Positions 50,036 to 62,222 of a DNA stretch of 64,000 nt are shown here, piece after piece. Source of the stretch: Tetmemena sp. SeJ-2015. Lineage: Eukaryota > Ciliophora > Spirotrichea > Sporadotrichida > Oxytrichidae. Position numbers and translations under genes: made by a program. The stretch spans positions 41,344-105,343 of the forward strand of contig JAJKFJ010021903.1 in the NCBI GenBank assembly GCA_027382625.1, in the 5' to 3' direction. The notes below the pieces were generated by a model. That model made no database searches. It was given only the letters and a program-made list of their open reading frames with translations, and was not told the DNA's origin. Every line of letters begins with the position of its first letter. The first letter of the stretch is position 1.

Positions 50036-50835
50036 TCATGCAACTGTTAGATCGTCATTATAGTAGAGATGAACTGCGGGAATATAAGCGTCTTCATCGA
50101 TATTAAGGTCAATGAATTCTTCTAGTCTCATCAGGTATATCATTCTCCTCAAGAGTTTTTTCCATGTCAAGAGGTCTTCCCAATCTTTTCCAGGTGTAAG
50201 ATGCTGAGTGCTCGTTAGTCTCCATGTATCGATCTAAAATCTCGTTCATAGTTTCTTCAGAACAGACTTCCAGTAAGTCGTCGTTTTTTGTGAGCATGTT
50301 AATTATACGAAGTTGACGAGTCTTAACAGAGAGCTTTCCAATACAAAGGGTCTGATCTTTCCACCAAGGTAGAGTGAAAGAAGTGGTGTCCCAAGAGGAA
50401 TCAGGCTCAATGGGAGGAATATGCAAATATCTACCTTGAGGGCAGTAGAACCAAGTCATGTTTGTCTTTGAGTCTACCCAGGTTTTTGGCTAAATGAGCA
50501 ATTAGAAATTTGTAAAGTAAATCAAATAGCAACTCGATTACTTATAGATTCAAATCTTAACTTACCTCACGTGTTAGAGGATCAAACCAATGAGTAATAT
50601 CAGTGCCTGCTGCGTTAATCAAGGGCCTGCACTCGTCATTATAATTGTCTTGAATCAGCTTCGACAAGTTGTACACCTCATTGAAGAAAGAGACCCAGCA
50701 GTCATCAGCAGTGTTGTGTAGAGACACTTCATTAGGGGTGTAGTATCTTCTGATTTTAAAGGCCTTAGGAAGATGCTTTGCCTCTTTATATCCTGAGGGC
50801 TTTGAATATGAAGGAGTGGGAACTCTTGCTGCCAT
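50036..50835 (-). CDS. CYB5D1: Cytochrome b5 domain-containing protein 1 homolog (CYB5D1-like)
   Basis: ATG 50835 (MAARVPTPSYSKPSGYK). Exon 1 (50566-50835) encodes the cytochrome b5-like fold: RRYYTPNEVSLHNTADDCWV, NEVYNLSKLIQDN, INAAGTDITHWFDPLTRE. A 76-nt intron (50490-50565, gtaagt...tttag) keeps frame. Exon 2 gives KTWVDSKTNMTWFYCPQGRY, the PWW turn, ILDRYMETNEHSASYTWKRL, and the family-typical C-terminal AYIPAVHLYYNDDLTVA before TGA 50036-50038. The HPGG haem-ligand motif of ordinary cytochrome b5 is absent from the visible first half, while the C-terminal half (ubiquitin-like in family members) is retained. CYB5D1 orthologs act in cilia at the axoneme. One extra A near 50118 shifts the frame; correcting it gives DETREFIDLNIDED. 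Confidence 0.9.
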
Positions 50836-50896
50836 TTTATTCAAAATTATAAAGAAAGCTTTCGACTGTTTCAATTAATTCAATTTTATTTTCACA

Positions 50897-51666
50897 ATGG
50901 AGAGTTATAACTTGAGGAGATCACTATTATAATCATATAATTTTGAGGAATCAATAGCCCAGATTCTCTTTCCTTCCAGTTGAGCCTGAGCCAAAACAAC
51001 CTCAACAGCAACTTTTCGACCACTCAAAATCTTAGGCTTTTGGCGATAACTAGCGGTATTAAACCTCTACTGATCATCAACCTCTCATATAGCACTCCTC
51101 CTCTTCTGCTCTTTTTGTAAACTCAAAGGGCCTGAATTCCTTACCAATCTTAAAAGACTATAACTTTGAAGGACTCAAGCAAAAAGGGTTTGATGAGGCC
51201 AGATTCCTCGCAGACTGCGAACACTCATGCCACTTCAACTCGCTTCTCTTAACTCTCTTCATAGAAGCACATGCTAACAGTAAAGAATCAACTGCTCCAA
51301 CCAGTGCTCTCTTCTAACTCTAAGAACTTCAATCTAGCAGGCAGATCATCATCACATCAGCAGTCAACTCCATAAGTTAATGAGCAGTCGCAAAGAGTGT
51401 AGATGCAAGTGGCAAACCAGCCCAATCAGTTCTTCAGCAAGATTTTGCACTAGAAAGGAAGCGTAAAGATAGAAAGTGAACTGCTCAAGGATAAAACTCA
51501 AGTCGAGGGGGTTGACTCTAACATCACACCACTAAGTGTTCAGGAGGTGGAGGTAGTGGATGAGTAAACTAAGAGCAGTTAAATTCAAACTGAGATAGGA
51601 GTCTCACCTGGTATGATAACTGAGGAGATTATTCAAACAGAGACCGATCGTTTGAAAGCTGCTTGA
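50897..51666 (+). CDS. Hypothetical Gln/Ser-rich protein
   Basis: ATG 50897 (MESYNLRRSLLQSYNFEESI), 61 bp from the divergent CYB5D1-like start, so the two share a very short promoter region. After a frame change: VEPEPKQPQQQLFDHSKSQA, NSLPILKDYNFEGLKQKGF; then in another frame LQPVLSSNSKNFNLAGRSSS, PNQFFSKILHQKGSVKIESE and VSPGMITEEIIQTETDRLKA ending at TGA 51664. Composition is polar and probably disordered. Two single-base frame changes (about 50978 and 51190) are needed to read it as one. No family recognised. Confidence 0.6.
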
Positions 51667-51795
51667 TAGCAAATGACTTTAAATTTGAGAGAAAGCAAGC
51701 AAAATTATAACTCGTATGATGATTAAGGATTAATTGAAGTTAACAAAAAATAACATAATTATAATATAATCTTGAATTATCTATCTCTAATTAAA

Positions 51796-53779
51796 ATGGA
51801 AGGTTCTAATTAAATGTCAGAACTAGAAAAAGCTTAAGCAAATAATTTCTTGGAAGGTATGATAGATGAAGATATGAAGGTAAGCATAAACTCTCTTTAA
51901 ATATTTGAGCTTATAGCCCGTCTGGTATCTCTTGCCACCTGGTGCATCAACAGACCTAGCAGAGGGACCACTCAGTCTAAGAGATCTAGGTAAGCTTCTT
52001 GAGATTAATCAATGCAATATAGATGTGAAGTTTAGAACTAAAGAGATCCATTCTGGTTACTTAATTTGGCAGGAGGGCATGGAGGAATGGAAAAAGGTGT
52101 TTCAAGTTCCTGAAGTTAACAAGACAATCCTTGGTAAAAATATAACATTTCTAACATACTCTAAATTTATAGAGAGCGCAAATGAAATGATGTTGGGCAA
52201 TGTGGTTGAAGAATATGTCAAGAAGTTTGGAAAGAAAGAAAAGAAGGGTGCTGATGGAGAAAATCTCGAGGGAGAGGAAGATGATCAGTAGGAAGCTTTT
52301 GCAAAGGCTATCCGAAAGGATTCTAAGATAGAGGGCTAGCACGCAAATGGTGTTGACTTGGAAGACTTTGGAGATGATTCGGGTCTTTACTACTACTCTA
52401 AGGAGGAAAAGGCTTATAAAGTTTTCGATCCATTGAATAAGGTGTGGTCTCTTTAGAAGAATAAACCCTCTGAGTCTCAAATTGCCGACTTGAAAAGGGT
52501 GAATTAGGAAATTAAGTAGAAGGAGGATGATATGGCTAAGCAAATTCACTACGACATAGCAGGCGAAACTGAATAATAGGTCCATGATTTATAGGCTAAG
52601 GAGATAGCTGAAAATGTAGCCTCGACTGTTTTATCTAAGATGGCTTCAGATGGCATCGCTCAACCTGTGGATTAGTAGAGTATTGAACGCAAGAGTCTTT
52701 CAAACTAGCCACTTGGAGATGAGTCCAATCCTGCTGGCTCTGCTGCTGGAAGTGAGCATTAAGGAAAAGCTATGACTGCTGAGGAGTTGAAAGCTAAGGA
52801 GCTTAAGAAACTGAAGAAGAAAAGATATTTGGAGAATAAGAAGAGAAAATGGTATGAGACCAAAGTCAATACCTTCATTTACATTCAAGGCTTGCCCACA
52901 ACTGTGACTCATGATGAGTTGAAGGAGTGCTTTGTTCGTTGTGGAGTTATTAGACTGGACCCTAATACTGGAAAGGAACAGATAAGGATTTACACTGATG
53001 AAAATGGCTTGCCTAAAGGAGACGCCAGAATTGGATTTGCTATGATCGAATCGTAGACATGGCTATTGAAATGCTCGATGGGACTGAATTCATTCCAGGC
53101 TACAAGATGAGCGTATCTTAAGCAGAGTTTAAGCAGAAAGGAGAGGAGTATAAGCCTCGAAAGCATTAGAAAATCGATCCTTTAGAAAAGCTTAGGATTA
53201 AAGCTGAATAAGAGAGAGCACTCGGGTGGGATGATGATGTGCATATTCATGAAATGGGGCTGAAGATAGTGATTCTATAGGGTATGTTCACCTAAGAGGA
53301 GGTTGATACATACCCTGGGCCAAAGAACAATTTTACAAAGAAATTGAGGCTGAGGTGTAGTAAACTTAAGTTTACTGAGGAGAATTAATACTAATTATAT
53401 TAAAATGAAGCTTTAAGACTTATTGAATGTGGTTTACGAGTGTGATAGAAATGGCTGGGAACTTGATAAAGTTCATATTTTTAGAGAAAACCCCAACTCA
53501 GTGATCAAAATTAAGTTCCTCTCAGGTGTTCATGCGGAAGAGTGTAAAAAATAATCATGAATAGAGACATTTGCTATATATTTTATATTTATTGACAAGT
53601 GTATTAAGATGATGGAGGGTCGTTTCTTTGATGGCAGATAGCTACAATGTTTCTTCTGGGATGGAAAGACCGACTACAAGTTGGTGAGGGAATCTGTAGA
53701 AGAGTTTAGCAAAAGAGTGGATGACTTTGGCTCCTGGCTCGAGCAAGAGCCTGAGGAAGGTCTTGATTAATAGTAATGA
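51796..53779 (+). CDS. HTATSF1: Tat-SF1/CUS2-type splicing factor (GYF-like + RRM + UHM)
   Basis: ATG 51796 (MEGSNQMSELEKAQANNFLE), with an intron of about 40 nt (from 51879, gtaagc...ttatag). Domains in order: a GYF_2-like module (PVWYLLPPGASTDLAEGPLS ... SGYLIWQEGMEEWKKVFQVP); an acidic linker; RRM1 (TFIYIQGLPTTVTHDELKEC ... KGDARIGFAMIES|VDMAIEMLDG) with YKMSVSQAEFKQKG; then a second, UHM-type RRM (VIKIKFLSGVHAEE|CIKMMEGRFFDGRQLQCFFW). The RFF triplet is the Arg-X-Phe signature of U2AF-homology motifs that bind ULMs in SF3B1. Ends EEGLDQQQ at TGA 53777. Human Tat-SF1 and yeast Cus2 assist U2 snRNP in prespliceosome formation. One base is missing near 53053, and an IES-like ins is at 53547-53597. 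Confidence 0.93.
53541..53603 (+). other. IES-like insertion with AGTGTA direct repeats in the UHM
   Basis: AGTGTA at 53541-53546 and 53598-53603 bounds 51 nt of AT-rich sequence. Removing the insert and one repeat restores GAA-GAG-TGT-ATT-AAG (E-E-C-I-K), exactly the helix preceding the UHM GRFF motif. A GT...AG intron would be possible only if one G were missing at the donor. Confidence 0.6.
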
Positions 53780-53927
53780 AAAAGTAGGAAGCCTCTTCAA
53801 GTTTTTTGAAAGTTTAGTTTTTAATTAATTATCAAACTGTTGATTTCTTTCTCAGCTCTGAATAAACTTATCTTCTTCTATCACTCTTTGCAATATATTT
53901 AATGAATTGAAGATAATCATTAGGAAG

Positions 53928-56531
53928 ATGAACATCTCCTCCATCATTTAATGTAAGCAGGTCTCAATCATCTTCGCTATTGATAACACTAAAATTTAGC
54001 CCAGAGAGAGGAAGACTCAGACCTTGGCCTAGACTTTGCCTCTTTCCTGCTCAGATACCACAGAGAACTGGACTATGCCGACTTTACTGATGATGCGCCA
54101 GTAGTCCAGAAGATCAAAAGAGCAGAGACATACAGATCATGGGCTGATATTGAAGACTTAGCAAATGGATTTGAATCACTCCAGTCAAATGTTGAGTAAC
54201 ACTAAAGCACAGCTGCAAATGCATTCCAAGAGCTTTACAACTACATAGAGAAAACTAAGAAAGAGTTGGCAGCTAAGGATGATGAACAAAAGGCAGAGAT
54301 CATGTTCTTGAGAGATGATATCAGACGCCTAGTCGGCATTTACAATCCAGAGAAAGACGATGTCATCAAAGAGTTTGGAAAAGCCAGACTGCAGGTTAAT
54401 GACTTTCTCTCTGATAAGATCAAGTCTCTCGAAAACTAGATTGAGGAAAAGCTTGTAAGTTTACTTCTGGATTTAAGACTTGTCTAGTTGAAACGCCTCG
54501 ATGCTCTGGAGAGAGGAATCATTAGTGGTGCAACTCTGGTGGAACTGCACCGAAGATCAATATCATCACAGGTGGATCAGGACCAGGCTAAGATCAGGTC
54601 GCCTAGCAGCTTGCTATGATTCAATCCAGTAGCAGATCTCTGGCTCTTAGGCTAAGCAGCTCTCTGAAATGAATCAGCTGAAGTTAGAGGAGTCATTGAG
54701 GGATCATGTTGAGATTTTACAGACTCTTAACGCTAAGCTCAACAACCACATCTCCTAAAGCAATGAGCAGAGGACTTTTACAAATGAGCGCTTTGATAAG
54801 CTCGAGAAGAATACACTTAACAAGGATATTGAGAACATACCCTCTCGGTATGATCTTATCTAACATGAACAAACTCTGAAGAAGATAGTTTCAGATATTG
54901 ATAGCATTAGAAACGATCAACTGTATACCATAAATCAAGATAAGCTATACTTTATATATCTATATTGATCAACTAGCAAGCAAAGAGCTAGAGATAATTC
55001 GTCAGCAGGAGGTAGATGCATTTTTCAAGAAAACAGCCAATGATTATTTTGCAAAACTAAGAGTGGTAGAAGATGAAATGCGTTAGCGTAAGCACTTCCC
55101 TTTCTTGATAATTAAGCTTTAGTTAAGGACGAGAGATCAATATTCCGATTTGAGAACAAAGTGAGCATCCTTGAGTAGGAAGTTGTGGATCTCAAGAACG
55201 TGCGCAAGAATGCAGCTCGTTCGCATTAGCTCATCAACATAACGCCTGACTACACAGAGAAGTTTGATATCCTTGTAGATGAAGTAAATCAGTTGTGGTC
55301 CTTCCTGTAACGCTTTATTGATGAGCAAGTGATCGACGCTATAACGAGGATTCGTTCCCCAGATCACTCTTACAAAGAGAAGATGAATGAAATGGACTGG
55401 CTAGCTCGAAACGCTGAGTTTCTCTCGCCAGACTCTATCACGAAATGCCTCATGTCTTTTAAAGAGTTATATAACAGCGATAGCATCCCTAACAAGAACG
55501 CCTACATTAACGCTAAACATACTTCCTAGAGTATAGTTACTGTCATTCACTTGATTGAACACACTAAGCTTTTGAACAGAGATGATGAGACGCTTTCTCG
55601 ATTGGCCATTCTAATTAGCATCTTAGAACCGCTTTTGATAAACGACATGAATCTAGAGAAAGCTCTTAACTGTAATGCAGTTGAAGTCCTTCTTTCTCTC
55701 CTTTATATTCCATAAGAGTTGCAAGATGCAGATTTCTAAAGCTAAGATGTGAGGAAAAGGTTACCTCTCTATCTCAAGTACACTTTGAGATGCATTACCT
55801 CAAGTATTCGAAGTCCAGTTGGAGTTCCTAGTTTATGAAAGTGCCAACTTCAATTCCTCAAGTGCTTGAGTTTCTGGAGAAGATGCATCAGGAGGAAGAG
55901 ATTCTAGCCAATTCTGCGAAGGTCATTAGGATAGTCCTCAGAGATGACAAGGTAAGGGACTTCACTAGATTTTAAATTTTCTCTTATACTTCTATAGTGG
56001 TATGACCAAATTTCTGCTCAGCACAGCGACCTAGGAAATACGCTATTACGCTCTCTAGACAACTACTAGTTCAGTGAAATCGTTTTGATTGAGCTTTTGG
56101 CTGCTGTGAGAAACTTCACCCGCGTCTCCTCTAAGGTGGTATTCATTGCAAAGCAAAACATCAACCCTATCATAATCGAATTAGAGTTATATCTATATAT
56201 ACATTAAAAATATGAATATATCATCGAACTTATTTTTAATTAAAATAAAGTGAATAGATAAATTATAATGAAAGATTCTTAATACCTTCTTAAGGATTTG
56301 ATATCTTAATTTTAAATGGAGAATATAAACCTGGCTCTATAACCTCCGAACGAAAAGTAAGCGAATAGATGGTTGTTTATTTATTATGACTGTAGAATTT
56401 ACCAGCTGAGTGTCCAGTGCTTGAGGAACTTGATGAAGGTGCCTGACTTTGATAGACATGTAAAGCAAATAGGAGGTCATGAGATTCTCATCGTCATGGG
56501 AGAGGCCAACAAATTTGCTTTCAAGCAGTGA
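53928..56531 (+). CDS. Coiled-coil protein with ARM-like C-terminus, hypothetical
   Basis: ATG 53928 (MNISSII), intron (from 53953, gtaagc...aaatttag), then EEDSDLGLDFASFLLRYHRE, DDAPVVQKIKRAETYRSWAD and heptad-rich IEKTKKELAAKDDEQKAEIM. A 33-nt intron (gtaagt...tctag) at about 54453-54485 precedes KRLDALERGIISGATLVELH. More coiled coil follows (LKLEESLRDHVEILQTLNAK). After frame changes come helical repeats with EIVLIELLAAVRNFTRVSSK and YQLSVQCLRNLMKVPDFDRH, consistent with ARM/HEAT-like repeats, and ANKFAFKQ then TGA 56529. It resembles ciliary or cytoskeletal scaffolds, but I cannot name the family. Confidence 0.65.
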
Positions 56532-56700
56532 TCTATTAAAAATAATATGGATGTCTACCCTCTCATAATAGTGAAATGGAAATTTATGAGCATTTTAAAC
56601 TAACTACTCCTAAATTTTCTAAAATAAACTTCCTAAAAAGCCAAAAGATATAAAAAGCAAATAAAACGGCTAACTTTGTTAATTTTCTTGTCATTGTTAA

Positions 56701-59189
56701 TCAGAGTTGGCGAGTAGTCTGTGCGGAGCTGTATAAATCCAAACCAAAGCCAGCTAAACTAGCAAGTCTATCTTTATTGAGTGATGCCTCAACGGGGGAT
56801 AGCTCGCCCTAAGTTGCCTTAATCTTCTGCTCCTTCCTTAAGTTTATTTAATTTTGGAGTGCTTCCTACTATAATCTCTTTATGAAGAAATTCTAAGATG
56901 AAAATAGTGATTTGTAATTTATTCTCTGCTTTTCCTTCTTCTGTTGATATATCTCTTACTGTAGTTTTAGACTGCCCATTAGATCTTCTTTGGCGGTTTG
57001 GAGTTCTTGGTTTATCTGAACTTGGTACACCTCAAGCCTAGTCTTGCTCTTCATTTAGGAGAGATTCTCATTGTCTGCGATATACTGTTTAAAGAGTGAT
57101 TTAGACTCTTGAATTTGGCGCTTGTTTTTATCCTGAAGGATGGTCTGGAAGGACATGTTGGTTCCTCCATTCGTTTCAATTTGGGTGATGCTTGCATCTT
57201 TTGGACTCACTGTGTATTTGTCGTAGTTCTACAGATTGAAAATATAAAGATTGATAAGATTGTACTCATTCCTGAGACTGAGCTGCTTCACCTTGCTCTT
57301 GTGAATGCCAATCTCTGCCTTATCTAGGAAAGGGTTCTTCTCCTCAGTAGGCTCGCTATCATCCCGTGGACTGTGTTTTATGGCAAGTGTACTGTTGACG
57401 TCTCTATAGTTAGGTCCGTAGCCAAGCTTAGAGATAGCGTGTAAGGTGTTTGTAGCTGGACTCTGCTAGATAGTTTGCGCTTTGATGAAGTCGAGATCGC
57501 TACTGACTTTGCGTTGCTTGAGCTTGATGGCTTTGAACTCCTCTTGAATTTACTATATGTCCCTTTTGTCCTTCTCCTAAGCTTCTCTCTTCTCTCGCAT
57601 CATCAGCTCTTGTTGCAACTATACAAAGGATGAGGTAATTGCAGATGACTTACTTTATTCTGTTCTTGTCTGAGAGAGAACTTAGTCTGATCGTTCTCCT
57701 CTACGATAGACTTAATCTTATTCCTGTAGCTCTGGTACTTGCTCTTTTCTTGCATCTCCTGATATTTAACTTGGTTGGAGAGTTGCTCTCCCTCCATCAT
57801 CCTCAACTGTCGCTGCATGTCTCGCTGGACCTTAGATTGTTCCATCTGTCGCTCCAGATAGTCTTTATAGCTTGCTTGGGAGTTACGCTTAGAATGAAAC
57901 TGCACCATCTTAGAAAAACTAAATATACATCTTTAATATCATCTTGTCATGTTCATACTTGTGGAGATCTTCATGAATCAACTATGACCAAGGATCATTT
58001 AACTTCAGTTTTTAGCTAGCAACTATTTCTCCCTACCTCTCGAGGGACATGTACTTGCGCTCGGACGGACTCAAGATGCTTGAGCTGTTGTGAGCTTATC
58101 TAATGAGTCCAAGCGATTAATCTCCCATCCCGTACTAAGATGGATGATTCTCTTCTGTCTGAGCTGTTTGTGAAATTTGCTACAGCTTGGAACCGCTGAG
58201 CTAGGGCAATACGATCTTATTCTTGTTTCTGTTAGTAGTTGAATGTGAACCCCTTATTTTTATCATTTTCAAAGCTTGTCTCTGATCGATACCGCTAAGT
58301 TTCAACTTGGCTTGAGGATCTATGATAGGAAAAAGGAAAAGAAGAGTTCATATTTATGGAGAGATCTATGATAGACTGGTTCGCTTTAATCTAGTTTAAG
58401 AAGGGAGGCAGTTATCCCTTTCTAAGCTCCTGTCCCTCACCTGTCCCATCTTAAACTTAACTCTGATTAGTAAAGCAATTTAAGGATAGTAGAGGTCATC
58501 TCTTATAAGAAGTTACGATTGACGCGTTTTCATGGTTTTTAGTCTTTGGATCTAAAGGGCTGTTCAACGCCACTCTCAACTTAAGACGGAAGGGCCATCA
58601 GTGGCTTCTTTATATTCTTCGTAATTGTGAGCTTCTTGTAGTCAACTTTCATCATTTCACGAGCCAAATCCAGGTCCTATAAGGAATTTGTTTACACCAA
58701 GAAATAGGATCATTAGCAAATTAGTGGTTGGTTCTATAAGTTGATAACTGCCGAAACTAAGGCTTATGAGTTCTGAATAGGTATGACGCTATTTATCTTC
58801 TCAGTTTATTTGAAAGATTAGAATGTAGAGGGTTGATAACTTACATTGATAGAGAGCATTTTACGCTTAGCTAATTTTAGAATCACTTGATCAATCTGGG
58901 GCTTATCTGAAAACTCTTTTTCAAGAGCCTCTTTGATCTCTCTTAAAGCTTGCTTCATCAAAGCAGAAGATGATGAGGTTGCCCCTAAAGAACCAGCCAC
59001 ACTTAAGCCGTTGAATACTGACTTCGGGCTTTGCGTCTACAGTAGATGCTACTACTACTAATTAGCAAGAGTTTGGACCTTCGCCTAGCTGAGGCCATTC
59101 CTTGGTGATTACTTATTTGAGTGTGCGTACTCCTCTGCTTCTGCTTATTCGAAGGGCTTAGTTGTGTTGTTGTTGCTATTTAGGGCCAT
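56701..59189 (-). CDS. Coiled-coil Gln-rich protein, hypothetical
   Basis: ATG 59189 (MALNSNNNTTKPFEQAEAEE). Then a Gln tract from four TAG codons (QQQQ), SSSSALMKQALREIKEALEK...DQVILKLAKRKMLSIN, and a donor gtaagt at about 58846. Further exons: DLAREMMKVDYKKLTITKNI (58680-58620); MVQFHSKRNSQASYKDYLER with long Arg/Gln/Glu-rich coiled coil (57908-57650); KAQTIQQSPATNTLHAISKL (57480); MKSKTRLEVYQVQINQELQT (57055). The C-terminus LASLAGFGLDLYSSAQTTRQ ends at TGA 56701-56703. Extended coiled coil and no catalytic motif suggest a structural, possibly axonemal role (inference). Introns and several single-base frame changes interrupt it. Confidence 0.65.
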
Positions 59190-59374
59190 TTTTATGGTAA
59201 AAATCACTAGATTTTAATATTTAAAATTCAAGATAGCAATACTACTACTATTATAGCAGATGCAATCCTAATCTTATTCCTCTATTAAAATCCTTCACCA
59301 ACTATAATAAGACACACTCCTAAGTCGCATATTTATTTATCTTTCCTTCTGTCTTTCTGATACCTTAACCTGGA

Positions 59375-59955
59375 ATGAATGAAAACATGTTGAGTGATGA
59401 TGATTATCTTGTTGGGCTTGAATCTCTAGTAAACTTGGCTATCTAAGATGCAATTAAATTAGAAATTATTGCAATAGTAGTTACCATTTTTGAGAAATTC
59501 GAAGAGAATTTTGAGCGCTCTGACTGCCGTCTTCTGGTACTGGTTGAAGCTGATAATAGAAACGAGAATTGCCAAGAAACTGTCGATCACTGTCTACCCG
59601 CATTTATCAGGCAGGGCAGTCCTTCCCTCTGCGAACTTAAAGAACAAATCCTACAATAACGAATCAGTTTAAGAATTACAGCCTATAAATAATGCTAAAT
59701 AAGGATGACAGGTTATAAACAATGCATCTTTTCTTATCTGAAATATTTATTCATGGGTGTGCTTTAGATTTGGACAAATTTCCTTATAAAATCAAGATTG
59801 AAGTTATATTAGCGAATTATGTACATTTTTTTCTAAGTAGAGAAACCATTCATTAGGATGATGATGATCAAGTTTATAAGCAAATTCAGTTCTCCTCTAC
59901 AAGTTTGAAGCCACTTGTGAAGTTAGATTTATTGACTGAGTTTTACTAAGTTTGA
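59375..59955 (+). CDS. Small hypothetical protein
   Basis: ATG 59375 (MNENMLSDDDYLVGLESLVN); CRLLVLVEADNRNENCQETV and QGSPSLCELKEQIL follow. After a frame change near 59660, KNYSLQIMLNKDDRLQTMHL, ALDLDKFPYKIKIEVILANY and LKPLVKLDLLTEFYQV end at TGA 59953. It is about 190 residues if the two frames are one gene. No family recognised. Confidence 0.5.
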
Positions 59956-60419
59956 TTATAGCTCATGCTGTTTTAGTTCTGATTCAGATATCTTATCTTC
60001 TCTCCTTAGTTACTTCCCTTGCTTTTCTTATTATAGCTGAGAATTTAATGAAAAAGATAATTTAAATTGAATAATAAAATTATTAAAATAGTGCAGTGAA
60101 GTGTGAATTTTAGGGTTGAAATTATTACATTAGATTTAGCATTAAATTCTCAGAAACTTTGATCCTTGTAACTTTTTCTTAGGAGGTCTGTATAAGGAGT
60201 TACCTCGGTCATAAGTTTTTAAACCTAGCTCATTTCATTATTCAGAGTTTGCAAAATGAATATCTCTTCGCAGAGCTCTCCTATCGTAATGGCAGCAGAT
60301 CAACTCATATTAACATTCAGCAAACTATTGAACAAGCCCCATATTGAGCTACGTAGATTGCATTTTAACAGCAAACATTTTACAACTCTTCATTTATTAT
60401 TTTAAATTAATTCCCATTT
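59956..60419. other. Convergent intergenic region, nothing recognised
   Basis: AT-rich spacer between the stops of the small (+) gene and the (-) acid phosphatase. It presumably holds both 3' UTRs and polyadenylation signals; AATAAA-like words occur (60070). Confidence 0.35.
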
Positions 60420-62222
60420 TCAATTAATTTTGTACTATAAATTCACAGACAGGAAAAGAATAAGGGTCAGAGTTAATAAGAATCCTACGAGCACAGCTAT
60501 CTCTAGTCCTTTGAGGCGCATTATACTGCCGCTGAAGATCTTTCTCATCGCTGACTTGAAATAATCGAGAGGACCCTTCTTCTTCTATCCACCGTTATTA
60601 CACTCTTCTCAAATTAAAATCAACTCATTGAAATTAATATAATCTCTGAGATTGGGTACTGAGTTTTCCTATATTTTCTAGAGGAAGAGAGGCAGAGGGC
60701 AAGTGGCGATAAACTGAGGCTTTGAAGATTGGATTCCGCAAAACTTTCCCATGTCAAGTGCTTTGTCATTATAGAGAACTTTCACATAGCTCTGTGCTAA
60801 ACTATCATTCTTCGATAGCTCAAGCTCAGATGAGGTATTATTGCCTTGGGACTTAGTTTAGTAGACTTCAAACATAACTGTTGAAGCAAGAGGAGGCGCT
60901 TCATCTTGAGGGAAGTTCATAGCTGAGAGGATCATCGCAACCACACTATCGTGAGAGGAAAAGAGCACGAACCTTCTGTCATTCTCTCCCTGAATACGCT
61001 ACTGAATTAGTTGAGCCATGTAAGTTCTGAGCTCACTGCTCGCTGTCACAGCTACGTCCCTCATGCCATAGCGGTACTGATAGAAGTTGTCTTTTTAAAA
61101 TTGCTCTAATAATTTCAACTCACTCTAGGTGAGAGTAAAAGGTAAAGGGTGCTGATGGAAGAGAGCCATTTAGACTTCGTCGATTAAATGGTCCCACTAC
61201 TTCCAGTCAGAGCTGGATATTGATATTTTAAACTTCTATGATAGTGGCAGCAATAAGTTCTGATAGTATTTAAATACGTGTATAGATATACAATATATTT
61301 GGAAAGTACCAGTCTTGAAGATCGAGAAAGCTGGGCTCTTAGTGAGCGTCATCATAGAGATTGCTCATTAAAGGGCATGTTTTTTCACTAAATGCTCTCA
61401 TTAAGTAGTCTTCCCTCTCTGATACTTAGTAGATAGGAACTTCATAATACGCTTAAATAATTGAATGATGAACTAAGGTTGTCTTTCTGGTTTGGGATTA
61501 TGAAATAATTCATATAGAAATATAGATACTCTTTTTAAGGATCTTTATTGTTTTTAGTCATAACTGTCTTGTACCTTTTGGAAGTTCTTCTGCTCCTCTT
61601 CATCTTCTAATGCAATCTGGCTAAGTCGCATTTATTGACTAGTGATGTTTTTACTTGCTGCATCATTTATTGCACTCGGGAAAAGTCCGAGCATCTAAGC
61701 TTAAGTGAAATTGCAAATAACTTATCTTTTAATTAAGCTTGAGCGCTCTCATAGCATCGTTCTCTTATAGTAGAGTGAACTAGCACTTGCTCTTCCTGAT
61801 AATCTAGATTCATAAGAGGCTGAAGTCCAGCTGCTAGTCTTTCAGTTATATATCTCCTTCTCAGTTCATGACCAAGGAGGTAGTGTTAGCGGAAACCGAC
61901 CTCTGTCAATTAGCCTGGCCCTTGTGACCAGTTAACTTTGGTGACATTAAAGTCAGCCTAATTTATTGGAGTGCGGGCGCCGTGTCTGCAGATCTCAATC
62001 ACCATCTTGAGCCTTTAAAATGATAATGACTTTAATGAATACTCTTAAAAGTTTTGAGCTCATCTTAAGATGTTGCTGAGGTGAAGCTCATAAGATGACT
62101 CAAAATTACTAGAACTAGAAGGCTTCTTATGTGATTAAAGCAAGGCAGATGAGTATATTATTTAGTCTCAGTATTTGCAACGTGTCTGTCTGAAACCTTT
62201 TCAGTCGGGGATTTCTATACAT
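60420..62222 (-). CDS. Histidine acid phosphatase, type I membrane protein
   Basis: Candidate start ATG 62222 with a hydrophobic signal-like segment (NNILICLALIT). The catalytic RHGARTP motif is at about 61990-61970 (KMVIEICRHGARTPI), followed by GPGQLTEVGFRQHYLLGHEL, then HSTIRERCYESAQA, and, after an intron, QMLGLFPSAINDAASKNIT. That matches the family's SAQA-x-LxGLxP segment. The second catalytic block FVLFSSHDSVVAMILSAMNF (the HD proton-donor motif) is at 60975-60915. Near the end, RLKGLEIAVLVGFLLTLTLI is a single transmembrane helix before a short tail and TGA 60420-60422. The enzyme would hydrolyse phosphomonoesters in lysosomes or at the surface. The start exon is inferred; introns and a few single-base frame changes are present. 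Confidence 0.93.

Noticed and set aside
37560..53060. Programmed +1 frameshifting
   Set aside because: Frame changes occur in both directions and do not share an AAA-TAR or other slippery context.
57639..58019. Plus-strand ORF of about 126 codons
   Set aside because: It is antisense to the strong minus-strand coiled-coil exon starting MVQFHSKRNSQASYKD, which fits the surrounding gene.
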